Below are positions 1-11,607 of a stretch of 64,000 bases of DNA, one piece after another (position 1 is the stretch's first letter; each line of letters begins with the position of its first letter). The DNA lies in NCBI GenBank assembly GCA_031835245.1, contig JAVKOQ010000009.1, positions 310,001 through 374,000 on the forward strand, written 5' to 3'. The position numbers were made by a program, and so were the translations under genes. Source of the stretch: Balamuthia mandrillaris. Its lineage: Eukaryota; Discosea; Longamoebia; Balamuthiidae. The notes beneath the pieces were generated by a model. That model saw nothing but the letters and a program-made list of their open reading frames with translations. It searched no databases and had not been told where the DNA came from.

Positions 1-3
1 CTT

Positions 4-86
4 GGCGAGAGGAATAACCGTTGTAAAAGAAACTGTCAGGAATTGAAAGCATGCTGTATCCTTGGTCAACGGTTATTCCTCTCACC
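4..86. repeat. Inverted repeat at window start
   Basis: Two 20-base arms, 4-23 and 67-86, are reverse complements with a single mismatch and are separated by 43 bases. They lie about 190 bases upstream of the MULE transposase start codon, so they could be part of a transposon terminal region or a cruciform. No matching copy was found downstream of the gene. The link to the transposon is therefore inference. Confidence 0.7.
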
Positions 87-278
87 ATTCTTGCCCGCCA
101 TACTTTTCTTTTTGTTCCCGCCTTTTTTTTCAATAACGTTACCGTTACTTTTTCTTGGGTTGTAACAAGGTCTTCTTCTTTAACTTTTTTCTTTCAACTA
201 GAAACAGCTACACACAACCATCACACACCTTTTTTGTTTGTTTGGCTTTTTGTTTTTTCCTTTTTTTTTTTTCTCATT

Positions 279-3200
279 ATGGAAGCGAAGAAAAAAAGAT
301 TTGCCGAGATTTACGGGTGGATTTTTGAACGAAAGGTTCCATTGCAGCAGCTTTCACGGTTGTACAATGGTGGAGAGGATGCTCCGACCTTTTATCGAGT
401 CCAATGGAGATCAACTCGTGGGCTTACAAAGCGAACAGGAGTGAAGGTGCTTAGTAATCCGCGGACCACCCTTGAAGGAGTGAAAGTGTTGGTGGCGCCT
501 AAAGTCAAGAAGGTGAAGAATGGGGTCCTTGAGGTTGCACTCAGCGAGAATCTTCACTGCTCTGGCGGCTTTGCCTGTGCTCCTCCTGCAAGAGGAAAGA
601 AGAACAAAAAACTAAAGGACTGTGAAGTACAAAGCCGTTGGGTGGTGTTTAGAGATGAGCTAAACACGGCCTACATCTACATCCAGAAGGAAGCCCAAAG
701 CCACGGACCTGGGTTTTGCGCGCCTTCCGCTTTGCCTATGACACCTGCGCTTCGGCAGTGGCTCCGCCAGATGGATGGGCAAGGAACAAAAGAAGACGGA
801 ATGAATGGGAGAGGAGGAGCAATGACGGCGCACGAGCTGCAACGAATGTTGCTGGGGGGCGCTTGTGAGCTGGTCAAGGATGCTCGGGATGTACCCACTG
901 TGCAGGAGATTGCCACTGTAATCCACAACGGAAGGAAAAAACTGCGAATCGGCAAGAAAGGGCAAACCAGAGCAGAAGCCCTCCAAGAGGCCTTGAATCG
1001 GCCAGAACTGGCTTCTACTATCCTTTTCCCACCTTTGGAGAGCCGTGAAACGTACATCCTTGATCGCACGGCGGCCCGTCGGCCATGGATGATTTTTCTG
1101 ATCGCGCCTTATGCAGTCACTGTGCTTCAGCGATGGGGTAAGGATGTAGTCGGCCTGGACAGCATCTACAAGCTATCCAAGTCACATCACCCCGTTTGGG
1201 CACTGGTGGTGCTAGATGACTTGGGACGGAGCTGGCCTGTTGCCTTCGCTGTTGCTAGCAAGGAACGAGCAGCAGTTGTGCGCTTTTTCCTTTCGTCTGT
1301 TCGTCACTTTTTTGAGACACAGACGACAACGATCTACTCCCCAAAACCTACGTGGCAACCCTTCGTAATGATCGACAAAGACAAGGTGGAGCGTAACGGG
1401 GCGACAAGTGCTGGCTTTCAGGTGGTGTTGTGTGACTTTCATGCACAACAACTGTGGAGAAAAAAGTTGCGCAGTATGGTTTGTTCTCTCTCTTTCATGC
1501 ATCTGCTCTCTCCCTCTCGTTGTTGCTCATACAAGTAGAAACTAACAATAATACCAAACAACAAGGGAAGGATGATGGAAGTGTATTGGGTTTGTTAAAA
1601 AGACTGCAACATGCCATGACAGAAGATGCAGAGGAAGAAGCAACAAAAGTGTTGAAGAACTATTGCCAAAAAAAGAGGATTACCCGTTTTTGGCAGTACT
1701 TTGACAAGAACTGGCTTTCTCCTCCATGGGCATCAACGTGGAAAAGCATTGATCGTCCTGGGTACCGAGAGGGCTTGTGGAATACCAACAATGCAACAGA
1801 GACGATCTTTCGTAGCATTCTTCGTGATTTCCACTGCAAAGGCACCAAAGGGGATCACAACTTGGTCTTAACGCTAGCAGACAATGTGTTTCGCCGCTAC
1901 AATGTGGAGCTCAACCGCATCGATGTACTACAGCAACGCCCAAGCCTTGGTGTTTGCCGGCTTTGGAGGAGATATCAAGAGGGATTGCGGCTGGCACAGC
2001 ACCAACAGAGTGAGAAACAGAAAGAAAAAGAAGAAATAGAGAATGGCAGCAAAAACGATGACAACAACAACGACAGAGAGGAAAAAGAGGTAGAAGAAGG
2101 ATTGAACGCACATTTTGTAGAGCTTGCTGACGGCGTTTTCAAATGGAATGAGTACGACGTGACTATAGAATTGCCTTCATGCACCTGTCCTTACTTTCGG
2201 TATTATGGTAGGAGGTGCAAACACGTTTTTGGACTTGCTGCTCATCTACAGAAAACATTTTCAGATCAGAACCTTTTAGAGCTTGGGCTGAAAAGACAAA
2301 CAAGACGCACCAACAGCAGCACCTCCCAAGTGGCAAGAATAGTTGAAGATGACATCGTTGAAGCAGATGATACTGACTCCCTGGAGCAACGTGTAGCGCC
2401 TGTTACCCTTGATGATGAAGATGTGGAAGGAGAGGAGGGAGATGAACAGGACGAGGAACAGCAGGCGCTGCTACTGTTGGAGGAGCCATCGATGGATGAA
2501 CTTGGTGAGGACGACGGCGGAGATCTTGAGGAAGAAACTTCTGAAGGAGAAGAACACAACAATAAGAAAGAAGAGAAGGAGGAGAAGGAGGAGAAGGAGG
2601 AGGAGGAGAAGGAAAAGGAGAAAGACAAACTGAATGCAAACAAAAATCAAGGAACAAAGCATCAACATCCAGTGGAGCCAAAAATCGAGTACTCTAGCAA
2701 GGAAGAAGCAGAACAAGCAATCGCATATGCTACAGGGAAGTCATCACCTGGGAGGCCGCGCAAAACAACAAAGAGGCCGAAAGTAGCAACCAACCTGCGA
2801 CTCACAGAAGAATGTTTGCTTGAATTAAGTTAGTATCTCTTTTTTTTAAACAAAATCTCTCCCTCCTTTCCTACTTTTAGCTAACACCTCACACAAACAC
2901 CAGAAACCGAACGTACCTTTCAATCAAATTTAACAAAACCAGAAACAACAAAGAAAAAGGCAGCGGCGGTGGCGGCGGCTGCACCAAAAAAACAACAAAA
3001 TCAAAAAACAAAAACGCAAAGTGGTATGTTTGTCACTTTTTGTATCAAGCAGATTCTTTTTCTGAAGTTGATTTTTGTCATTTTTGAAGAGTGCAAAGCA
3101 AAGCGTACCTCTCAATGGCAAAAGAACTGTAAAACGGAAGAGATCTATGGCGTCGCACCCGTGGTGAACTACCAGGATCCCCGAGTGGACAAAAGGAAGC

Positions 3201-3364
3201 CTCTCTCTCCAAAACCACAACTGAAGCCCAACCCACGGTACCAGAAAACACAGGTCGTGAAGCTCCTCTCTCCTCAAAAAAAAGAACAGAACGAAGAAAA
3301 GGTGCCCAGCGTGACAAAGAAAAGACTGGCCAAAAGAACAAAACGAAAAAAAAAAGCCCCCTAA
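279..3364 (+). CDS. Mutator-like (MULE) transposase-type protein, SWIM zinc finger
   Basis: Four exons (279-1473, 1536-2828, 2904-3023, 3090-3364) join to 960 codons with all GT-AG boundaries in frame. The first exon carries a MULE DDE core: an Asp in GLDSIYKLSK, a second Asp in MIDKD, and a CDFH motif like the C-x-F-H of MULE transposases. The second exon carries a SWIM finger, CTCPYF..RRCKH (CxCx(n)CxH). After it come a Glu/Asp-rich stretch and an AT-hook-like GRPRKTTKRPK, then a Lys/Pro-rich tail. The family catalyses cut-and-paste transposition, or is domesticated as a DNA-binding regulator (FAR1/FHY3 type). The frame is intact, so the gene may be active or domesticated. The ATG at 279 is chosen because upstream codons encode Phe/Ser-rich low complexity. 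Acceptor 1535 versus 1538 cannot be decided. Confidence 0.8.
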
Positions 3365-3497
3365 AAAATAAATTTTTGATTTTTCTGATCCCTTTTCTCC
3401 ACTCTCTAAAATAATGGCCAGCGCACGCTTTGGTGGCAAAATAGCACAAAAATAATAGGTTGTTATAAATACATATTAGGGTGGGTAAATTACCTGA

Positions 3498-3555
3498 GGG
3501 GTGGGACGTTTACCGAAGGGGTGGGACTTTTAGCGTTGTGGGGTGGGACGTTTAC
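3498..3555. repeat. Three-unit GGGGTGGGAC tandem repeat
   Basis: GGGGTGGGACGTTTAC occurs at 3498-3513 and 3540-3555, with a variant GGGGTGGGACTTTTAG at 3518-3533. Spacing is 20-22 bases. A shorter GGGTGGGTAAATTAC precedes the set at about 3479. The repeat lies 115 bases beyond the transposase stop and could be a transposon subterminal repeat or a regulatory array. Confidence 0.75.
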
Positions 3556-3893
3556 CCGATTCGCCAGGTTACAACCACTTCCTCCTTCTGCTTTTTTCTT
3601 TTTTCTTTTTGCTTTCTCATTTTGTCCTTGGTCTGCTGGTTTTCTTCGCTTTTTCTCTCTTCTTCGTTCTTCCCTTCTTCTTTTTTCACCTTCTTCCTCC
3701 TCTTCTTGCTCTTTGTGGTTTTGTGCTGACAATGTCTGAACGGTTCTGCATGGTTTGTCGCACAAAGACACAAGCGAAGCAGCAAGAACAGCCTCCTTCT
3801 CATCCTGGGCGGCATTCTTCCCTTTGTAATGATCGTGGCAGCAGTGTTGTGTGTAACCAAGCCTATACCAACAAAAGTCTTTGTTTGTTTGTT
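3556..3893. other. Intergenic stretch, no convincing gene
   Basis: Pyrimidine-rich sequence on the + strand. It contains one 60-codon open frame (3732-3911) with CMVC and two later Cys. The frame runs into the last codons of the opposite-strand RhoGAP-like gene and has no other support. Confidence 0.5.
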
Positions 3894-6277
3894 TTATTCT
3901 TTCAAAAATGAGGCTTCAACGAGGAAGAGCAGGTCATACTCCTCTATCAACCGTTCGATCAGTTTGGCGGTGTTCGCCACTGCGCTGTCCTTCAGTTCTT
4001 TCATCCATTCGTGATCGCTCTCACCCAGCAATGAACGTTCCGTTTCTTCCTCGGCTTCCTCGTTTTCCCTTCGTTGGTACCGATATTTCATTTCCGCTTT
4101 CGACCAAGAGGAGGGAGACGGAGAAGGAGAAAATGAAGGAGAAGGGGAAAGAGAAGTGGAAGAAGAGAAGGAAGAGGAAGCAGAGGAAGCAGATGACGAG
4201 CTTCTTCTTGCTGATTGCCATTGCGAAGCCGTTGAGAGAAGAACAACCGGAGAAAGGTGGTTGTTGTCATTATTGCTTCCCAATGAAGAAGTGCCAATGC
4301 TGTTCCTTTGAGTGGAGATGAAACATCCGTTTTGTGAATATGACTTGGGTCTTTTGTTGGTGCTCCTCTTTCTTTGCGTCTTCCAACCATTCGATGATGA
4401 AGCTAAAGAAAATGAAGGAGAAGAAAAGAAGGGAACAAAGGCAACAATGACTTGTTGCAGCGGAAGGTGACGAGAGATGGCGATGTGGTTGATGAAAGTG
4501 AGCAAGCTCTGCAACAAGTTTTGATGAAGAGGAGAAAGCGAGTGATGGATAATCTCTTGCAAAGATCGGGTGGACATCGTATGTTGCAGTTGCGAAGATG
4601 AAGAAGACGAAAGAAGAAGAGGAATGTTCAAATGTCGAAGAGCGTGAAAGAGAAGATTGGTGAGCAAACGAGCCCTTCTTTCGGCCATAACGTAAGCAAA
4701 ACTTTTATCTGCTGCAGAGCGCGAAGAAAGAGGAGAGAAAGAAGGAGGAGAAAACGGTGGAGGAGAGCATGGAGGGGAGAAAGCATTGTTACTTATGGTT
4801 GTTCTGTTGTGACGATGAGAGGATAGGTGGAAAAAGCTTTCTTTGTCAGCGAAGAACCATTTCAGCCGTTTGAGATGCCACTTGCGTTCTTCCATTAATG
4901 AATAAACATAAAATGTAAGTATCTTATGCAATAAAGAGAAAACAACATGAACAAGCAAAATAAGAAGGATAAACGGTGAGTTACCTTGTATGCCTTCCAC
5001 CAGACTTCGCCAAGGTTGGAATAATGGATCGGTGTTTGTAATGACATCAAATATAGCGGAATGATGCACTCCAAAATCGTCCAAAGACTCTATGATCCAA
5101 AGAATGCATTGCACCAGATTTTGTTGTTCCTCTTCCTCCTTCTTGTCTTCGGCTTCCTCTTCACTGCGTTGCCAATCCCATTTCCATTCCCATTCTTCTT
5201 CTTCTTCCTTGGCTTTGTTTCCATCTTTCTGCCCTCCTGGCATTGTGTCTATATCTAAAACTCCGTTTATATTCTCCTCTCTCATTTCTGGTTCTGTATC
5301 GCTTTCTTCTTCGCCTTCATCATCGTTCCATTCTACTCTCCTCACAAAATCGATCTCCTCCTCGTGTTCATTCTCTTCCTCCTCCTCCTTCTCATCTTTT
5401 CTATGCACTCGATTGTTATGGATTGCATGAGAGAACGACGAAGAAGACGAAGAAGAATTCGAACGAAGGGGCGAGGAAGAAGCTGAAGAAAAAGAACAAA
5501 AAATACTCGAATCAGCCGCTAAAGCGGAGAAGAAATAATTAACCGACTGCGAAGATGACGGTTGCAAAGTGCGTCGAAAACGATACGAGAACGGAGATAT
5601 TTCGGGAACGAGGCCCAAGTTTTCCATTCCATAACGTGAAGCCACTGCATCAGGATCTCCCGAGTTAATTTGAATGATGAACTCATCTTCCGCAAGTTTG
5701 AGGCCGATGCTTCCAGCTCTTCTTCTTCTGCTGAATCTATTGCGGTTAATCCTGTCCTTAGAGGGTGGATTATGCGGGGATGAGGATGAAGGTGAAGAAG
5801 AAAGGCTGTCGTTTTGGGAAAAGTTCGTTTTGAAACGAGCACAACATAGTTGGCTTATCCACGCATCCATTATAGGCTCTGAATCTGCTTTTAGGAAGAA
5901 GCTTTTGTGGCGCCGACTGAAGGAGCGACAAATATCTGTTTCCCAAAGCGTTATTATTGTTTGGGGAAGAGAGAGAGAGTGAGTGAGAGAGAGAGGAAGA
6001 ACAAAAGAGGAGAGAAGAGAAAGAACCAGTGATTTCAAAAATGAATTGCCTCTTCTTTTCCGGAAGTCCTATCCGCCAACAAAAAGGAGTGAATAAGGAA
6101 AGAATTAAACACAGGGAGGGGCTATGGGTGGTCGGCTTATTACGTATTCTGTTTTTCTGAAAGTCTTCAGCAGTGGAAAGCACCCGAATGAAACATTGGT
6201 CCACCGGGATAAAGCCCAATGCCTCCAATTTCTTTGGATATTGGTGAGAAAGGAGTCTAAACAATAACCTGAAGAGT

Positions 6278-6314
<37 letters not shown>

Positions 6315-7860
6315 TTTCGTCTCGGTAATAATGCAGCATGCTGTCTCGCAAAACAAACCATCTCCGCCGCCATGACTGGTATTTAAATGCGCTCGTTAGG
6401 CAGACGAATCTCAACCAAAAAGAATGAAGAGAAGAAACCTTGACACGTCCTCCACGCTTAGTCAGCCATCCTTCTTTTACTATCGGCGAAGGGCTCAACA
6501 ATGCTGAGGAAGAACCCCACAATCCTGCTAAATCCTTTATACAAAAGCAAAGTTGGAATGAGAGAAGAAGCAGAAGAAGAAGCAGAAGAAGAAGAACAAG
6601 AACAAGAACAAGAACAAGAAGAAGAAGAAGAAGAAGAAGAAGAAGAACAAGAAGAACAAGAAGAACAAGAAGAAGAACAAGAAGAAGAACAACAACAAGA
6701 ACAAGAACAAGAGGTACTAACTTCCAGATTTAAAGCTTGAATCCATTCTTCGAGCTCTTCTTGAGAATCGGCAAAAATGTTGAAGGATGGATGACGCTTT
6801 GAAAAAACTCGCAAAGGGTCATACAGCTCTAAACAATACCTTCTTCGTTTCGCTGTGTTCTTTCTTTGAACGCTGCTCAGACGAAAGCAACAACGAGCGA
6901 GAGGGATAAAACCTAATGGCGTATCATCCTTTTTTTTATTTATTTAAAACATAGAAAGAGGAGAAAGAGTTAGAGCGGAAGAAGGAAAGGAGATGGAGGA
7001 AAGAAGGAAGAACGAGAATGATACCTGAGGATGACGATAGTAATAGAGCCGATTATGCTGAAGCACGAACCATCGCTTCTTCAACGAGTTGACCAGCCCG
7101 CCTTTTTGTTGCAGCCATCCTTTCTTTGTCACGCTATTGTCGAAAGAGAAGTATCCAACGGACTGTATTTTTTTTTCTTTTTGTTAACGAAGCAAAAAGA
7201 AAAAGAAAAAGAAAAAGAAAAAGAAAAAGAAAAAGAAAAAGAAAAAGAAAAAGAAAAAGAACAAGAACAAGAACAAGAACAAGAAAAAGAAAAAGAAAAA
7301 GAAAAAGAAAAAGAAAAAGAAAAAGAAAAAGAAGAAAAAAGTCCAACCAAAGCACTGGGATCTTTAGTGAGGGTGGGCCGTGGAGAGCAGGAAGCAGAGT
7401 CACTGGAAGAGAACTCAAAAAACCGCATGCGATCATCCTCCTCTTCCTCCTCTCCCTCTTCTTCCTTTTCTTCTTTCTTTTGTTGTGCTGCGGGAGACAC
7501 CCTCCTGAACGAGGTGACCGGAGAAGGGAGCGTTTTGCGAGAAGGAAACGGAGAAATGTCTCTTTGAGACTGAAACAATGTATCGTTTGTTGCTGTGGTT
7601 GTGGCTGAACGTCGATCGACCGGCAAAGCAGAAGAAGCAGAAGAAGAAAAAGCGGAAGCAGAAGACGATGAAGTAACAACGACCACACGCGAGTTTCGTT
7701 GGTTGGGATTATGCACTCCGGAACCTCTTCCTCTCCCGCCGATCATTTCCAGCTGACAGCGACGTCGTTCGGAGCTATGAGGCTTGCGGTTGCTGCTGTT
7801 GCTGGTGGCGGTAGTGTTATCCGATGTCCCAACGGCACTCTTTCTTTCATCTTCTTCCAT
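3894..7860 (-). CDS. PH-PH-RhoGAP-like signalling protein
   Basis: Nine exons (7860-7348, 7123-7025, 6928-6718, 6479-6439, 6375-6313, 6231-6144, 6068-6027, 5935-4985, 4888-3894) join to exactly 1000 codons. Two tandem PH domains follow a Ser-rich N-terminus. PH1 (about residues 172-275) shows KGWLQQKGG, KKRWFVL and the final Trp in EEWIQAL. PH2 (about 277-390) shows KEGWLTKRGG, RRRWFVLR and MDAWISQL. The C-terminal third looks like a RhoGAP fold split by a low-complexity insert: a VQCILWIIESL helix, HQNLLQSLLTFINHI, and a final helix ANTAKLIERLIEEYDLLF typical of RhoGAP ends. The usual IFR arginine-finger site reads AIFDV, so GAP activity is doubtful. PH domains would place it at phosphoinositide membranes. 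Introns 1 and 3 carry long pyrimidine microsatellites. Confidence 0.75.
6545..6716. repeat. GAA/CAA trinucleotide tract in an intron
   Basis: An interrupted run of GAA and CAAGAA units lies inside intron 3 of the PH-PH gene. On the sense (minus) strand it reads CTT/TTG and so forms a long polypyrimidine stretch. A (GA)n run of about 30 bases lies at 6281-6310 in the following PH2 intron. Confidence 0.9.
7195..7340. repeat. AAAAAG hexamer microsatellite in an intron
   Basis: More than twenty AAAAAG units with a central AACAAG block fill intron 1 of the PH-PH gene. They would encode Lys-Glu or Lys-Arg repeats if read, but splicing from 7348 to 7123 removes them and joins the Ser-rich N-terminus in frame to PH1. 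Confidence 0.85.
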
Positions 7861-7976
7861 CCCTCGAGTTTTCTATTCCTTTCGGCTCTCTCTTTCAAGA
7901 AAAACGGGTCTTTCTGCATTACAGTTACCTGATATCCAAAATATCGATTTTTTAATAAGTAAATCGTCAATTATCC

Positions 7977-8010
7977 GACATTTCAAATTAATCAATTAAT
8001 TTGAAATGTC
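7977..8010. promoter_or_regulatory. 34-bp perfect palindrome in a divergent promoter
   Basis: Arms 7977-7992 (GACATTTCAAATTAAT) and 7995-8010 are perfect reverse complements around a 2-base spacer. The palindrome sits between the starts of the minus-strand PH-PH gene (7860) and the plus-strand F-box gene (8092 or 8168). A dimeric regulator site or a cruciform is plausible, but no factor can be named. Confidence 0.75.
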
Positions 8011-8065
8011 TGGTATGCCTAGCATTCAGAAAATGAGAATTATTTTAACGTCGACACCACCTAAT

Positions 8066-8073
8066 TGTCGACA
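8066..8073. promoter_or_regulatory. TGTCGACA palindrome, candidate promoter element
   Basis: An exact TGTCGACA lies 18 bases before the first in-frame ATG at 8092 of the F-box/SPRY gene, with a further GTCGAC at 8050-8055. The motif recurs in other divergent promoters of the window (11571, 11586, 24971, 49587). Confidence 0.5.
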
Positions 8074-8091
8074 TAAAAAGCAGGAGCAGCA

Positions 8092-9548
8092 ATGCAGCAC
8101 AAATGCTCCACAGTTACTGATGAAAAAAAAAAATTGGTGCAGAGGCCTATCGGGAAGGCAGGGCGGATGGAGTGCTTCTCTCTCTTTGGACGTCCTTCTG
8201 GGGATGCAGCGTCCTCAGGGGGAGGGGCGGCGGCAGCAACCGAGGATGGGTCCACGGGTGGCGGGCTGGCTGTGTCGTCTCGACCGCCACCTCCCATCGA
8301 CATGCATAAGAAGAAGACGCAGAGGGACGAGAAGCAAAAGAAGGAGGAGAGGAACAGACCCTCTTTAAGAGCGAGCAACCAAGCCGAGGAAGAAGAGGAT
8401 GGAAAGGCGCCTCTTCCTTCTCCCTCCTCTGCGTCGTTGAACGAAAACGAACTGTCGAATTTGACCGTTTCGGAGAGATTTGATTTTGTGAGCAGGGTGG
8501 GAGACGAGGTCGTGCTTTGTATATTCTCTTTCCTGGAGGCACGCAGCCTCGCCAAGCTGCGGCTCGTCAGTCAGGAATGGAGACGAATCGCGGAGGATGC
8601 ATCGTACGTACGCCTCTCTTGTTTTCTCCTTCCTTTCATGGTTAAACGCTTTTTTTAACAAAAAAAAAATAAGGTTGTGGAAGAGCAAATGCCTGACCGG
8701 ATGGCCTGCTTTGCAGAGCCTGTTGCTCAAATGCCATGAGGAGACCAAAACGGAGTGGAGGCTCATCTTCATTCGCCTTTATCAACGCCATTATGTATGT
8801 GCTGTTGCTTTTTTTTTTTCTGTCTTGTCTATTCATTGTCGCCTCCTTGTCTTCTTCTACAAATATTTTCTCTCTGAACTTGCCTGCTTCTCTCTCTAAC
8901 TCTCTCTCTCTCTCTCTCTCTTCTTGTTCAGTGGTCTCGAACGAGAAAGGCGGACACCGTTAATGTATCAGCCGATGGCAGAAAAGCTACCGTCGACTCT
9001 AAAATGTATCCCAAAAGCAACGTATCGTTGCAAACCGAGGAAGGCATCAACCCCGCTCAAGCTCCTTTCCACTATTTCAGGGTCAAAGTTCTCTGCAAGA
9101 CACGAACCAACATTGGGTTTGGTATTACGGACAGCACGTGGCCGGTTTGTTCTATTATTCTTTCTTCTTTGTTCCTCGTCTTTCTTCTTTGCTTCTTTGC
9201 CTCTTTGCTTCTCTTCGATATATTTTTTCCTCTTTCTTAACAAACAATTTCAAACAACAATAGTACCAAGATAAGTTTGTGGGATTCGACAAACGGCTGT
9301 TCAACTATGGTTACACCTCCAACGGAGTGATCAGAAGAGGAGAGCCAGAGAACGGTTGGCGGAACTACGACGACGGCGACATCCTCTCCTTCTGGATGCA
9401 GTACCACAAGGACTCTTCCCTGTCCATCTCCATCTTCCTGAACGAGGAGCCCGTCTACCAGTGGGACCGCGTGCTAGAAGCCCACACCCCGCCACTGTAC
9501 TTCACCGCCACTCTCTACGAGAGGGACACCTGTATCACCTTTTGTTAA
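8092..9548 (+). CDS. F-box/SPRY domain protein
   Basis: Exons 8092-8603, 8674-8794, 8932-9144 and 9264-9548 give 376 codons, all with GT-AG junctions. A downstream ATG at 8168 is an alternative start. After a Gly/Ala- and Lys/Glu-rich leader, residues about 130-175 form an F-box: RVGDEVVLCIFSFLEARSL followed by LRLVSQEWRRIA. A SPRY-like beta domain follows, with FHYFRVKVLCK, IGFGITDSTW, GEPENGWRNYDDGDILSFW and LYERDTCITFC. F-box proteins dock substrates onto SKP1-Cullin ubiquitin ligases, and SPRY would be the substrate-binding part. The order F-box then SPRY is the reverse of the tandem paralogues at 32-39 kb, and the introns here are ordinary GT-AG. Confidence 0.8.
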
Positions 9549-9657
9549 ATTATCGATAACTGTTTCAAATAATTGTAACTATCCGTCTATTTATCAAAAA
9601 ATTCAAAAAATAGTAGATATTTGTTCTTTATCAAATAATTTCGATTATTGCAGATAT

Positions 9658-11224
9658 TTAGTAGCGATAGTTGGAGACAAAGAGAGACTCGGCGGCAGAA
9701 GAGCCACCAGCGCCGCCCTTGTATTTGCCGAGAGTGGCCTCCGAGTTGGCCTTTGCCCTTTCCAAGAAGGCCTCCTGGCCGGCCTTCTCGTTTTCCTTCT
9801 TGCCGCCCCATGCCTTGAGGGCGCTGGCCTGAAGGGCTCGGCCGTAGCTGAAGCTCACGTTCCAGGGTCGGGCCATTGGCAGGGCGTTCATTGCGTTCAG
9901 GTTGAGACTGGCTTCCTCTTCGCTTTGTCCTCCGGACAAGAACTTTGTTTTGAAGTGCGCAGAGAGAAAGAGATGTTAATGTTTCGAAAAAAAAGAAAAA
10001 GCAGAGAAGGGGGAGGAATACATTGATGCCAGGAACAGCGGCAGGAACGGTGCGCAAGAGAACGGTGAGGGTAGCATGGGCCACCTGTTCGGGGGGAAGT
10101 TGCTCTCTGTCTCGTCCTATATTGTTGAGGGGAAAAAAGAAATGAGTCACTCGAGAAAAATAACAAATGAAAAGACGATACAGAAAAGATGAGAACAAAG
10201 GAGACACGTACCAGGCAGGACCATGTTGGGCTTCAGCAAGGTTCCTTCAAGGAGGACGTTGGCATCATGAAGAGCCTTGTAGGTGGCAGCTAACACCTTT
10301 TGTGTGATCTGAACAGATTGCTCGATGGTGTGTTTGCCGTCCATCAGGATCTCAGGCTCCACAATGGGCACCAATCCATTATCCTATTAATATGAGTGTT
10401 TGCATGGGTTTTCAAGATTGGTAAGAAAAAAAAATAGAACAAGAAAGACAACTCAATTAACAAACAACAAAAACAAAAACAAAGAGAAGAAGGAATAAAA
10501 AAAGAGAGAAACAAATGAAAGACATACTTGACAGATAGCGGCGTAGCGGGCAAGACCACGAGTGTTCTCCTCAATGGCAATATCAGAGGGACAGCCTTCG
10601 TCGATCTTCAGCACAGCGCGCCTTTGTATAGTAAAAGAAGAAAAGAGAAGTTAGAACCGTTGAGAGAGAGGAGAGAAAGAGCAGAAGAAGTAGTACCATT
10701 TGGCGAAACGAGCGCCCTTCTTGTAGTAGTCGGCGCAGCGCTGGTCGAGGTTATCAAAACCTTGTGTGAAGGTCTCTTCGTTGGTACCACGAATGGGCTT
10801 GATACCCTTGTCGACCTTGATGCCAGTGATGATGCCCTTCTTGGCCAAGAGCTCAGCGAAGGGCACTCCATCGTCAGTCTTTTGGTTCAAGGTCTCCTCA
10901 TACATGATCACTCCGCTGATGTAGTTCTCGATACCTTCAGCGGTGAAGAGGAGTTGGCGGTACTGCTGTCGATTGGCCTCGTTGTTCTCGACATTAATGG
11001 GCTCGAAACGCTTGCCAATGGTGCCAGTGGATTCATCAGCAGCCAAGATGCCCTTTCCAGGCGTGGCAATGCGTTTCTATGGGAGATGGACAAAAAAAAA
11101 CAAAAACCTGATCAGTGAGTGAAAGGGGAGAAAAAAAAAACGTAGCTAATCTTAATAAAATAAATAATAATAATAATAATCTGTAATCACTACACAAAAA
11201 TAAAAACATCGACAAAATCTGAGC

Positions 11225-11268
<44 letters not shown>

Positions 11269-11310
11269 TACAGCGGTCTCGATCAACTCCTGTCTGTAAT
11301 CAGTGGCCAT
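9658..11310 (-). CDS. Fructose-bisphosphate aldolase, class I
   Basis: Six exons (11310-11272, 11076-10697, 10621-10528, 10383-10212, 10116-10022, 9942-9658) give 354 codons, close to the usual length of about 360. It cleaves fructose 1,6-bisphosphate to dihydroxyacetone phosphate and glyceraldehyde 3-phosphate in glycolysis. Class I residues are present: Asp in ILAADESTG, Lys in GIKVDKGI, Lys in AVLKID, Glu in PIVEPEIL, and the Schiff-base Lys in [14 protein letters not shown]. The C-terminal Tyr needed for full activity is kept (NYRY). All exon phases agree. Intron 1 holds a (GA)n tract at 11228-11263, which is CT on the sense strand. It shares a roughly 300-bp divergent promoter with the methyltransferase gene. 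Confidence 0.96.
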
Positions 11311-11570
11311 TGTCGTTGGGGATTGTATCAGCAGTGCTACTCGAAAAAAAAAAAAACTGACGTCAAAAAGAAAAAAAAAAGCAAAACAAAAAACGTTCAC
11401 ACGCAAAACAACGTGGGGGAAAAAAAAATCCCACATTGAAAAAATCCAAGTACCGCAACAACGGCTCCTCAGACAGTTCAGCAGAAAATAGAATGAAAAT
11501 CCGCGGAACGCAATTACGGAACGGAGATGCACTTTCGCACTGTTTTCCACGAAAATTCCATGGATAATAG

Positions 11571-11593
11571 TGTCGACAGATCATTTGTCGACA
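11571..11593. promoter_or_regulatory. Paired TGTCGACA palindromes
   Basis: Two exact TGTCGACA sites (11571-11578 and 11586-11593) lie 15 bases apart and end 14 bases before the proposed start codon at 11608 of the RlmM-like gene. The aldolase start is 260 bases away on the other strand. Their position argues for ATG 11608 rather than the in-frame codon at 11527, which would place the sites inside coding sequence. Confidence 0.55.
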
Positions 11594-11607
11594 AAGAGAA
11601 ACGAAAG

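Noticed and set aside
54-61. GTATCCTT at the window start, a possible GT-AG U12 donor
   Set aside because: No exon precedes it and no TTCCTTAAC-like branch site follows; probably chance.
3732-3911. 60-codon frame with CMVC and later Cys, a possible zinc finger
   Set aside because: Too short, no paired metal site, and it overlaps the end of the opposite-strand gene.
7031-7608. Open frames rich in Lys-Glu and Lys-Arg repeats on the plus strand
   Set aside because: They read the AAAAAG microsatellite and the antisense of PH-PH gene exons.
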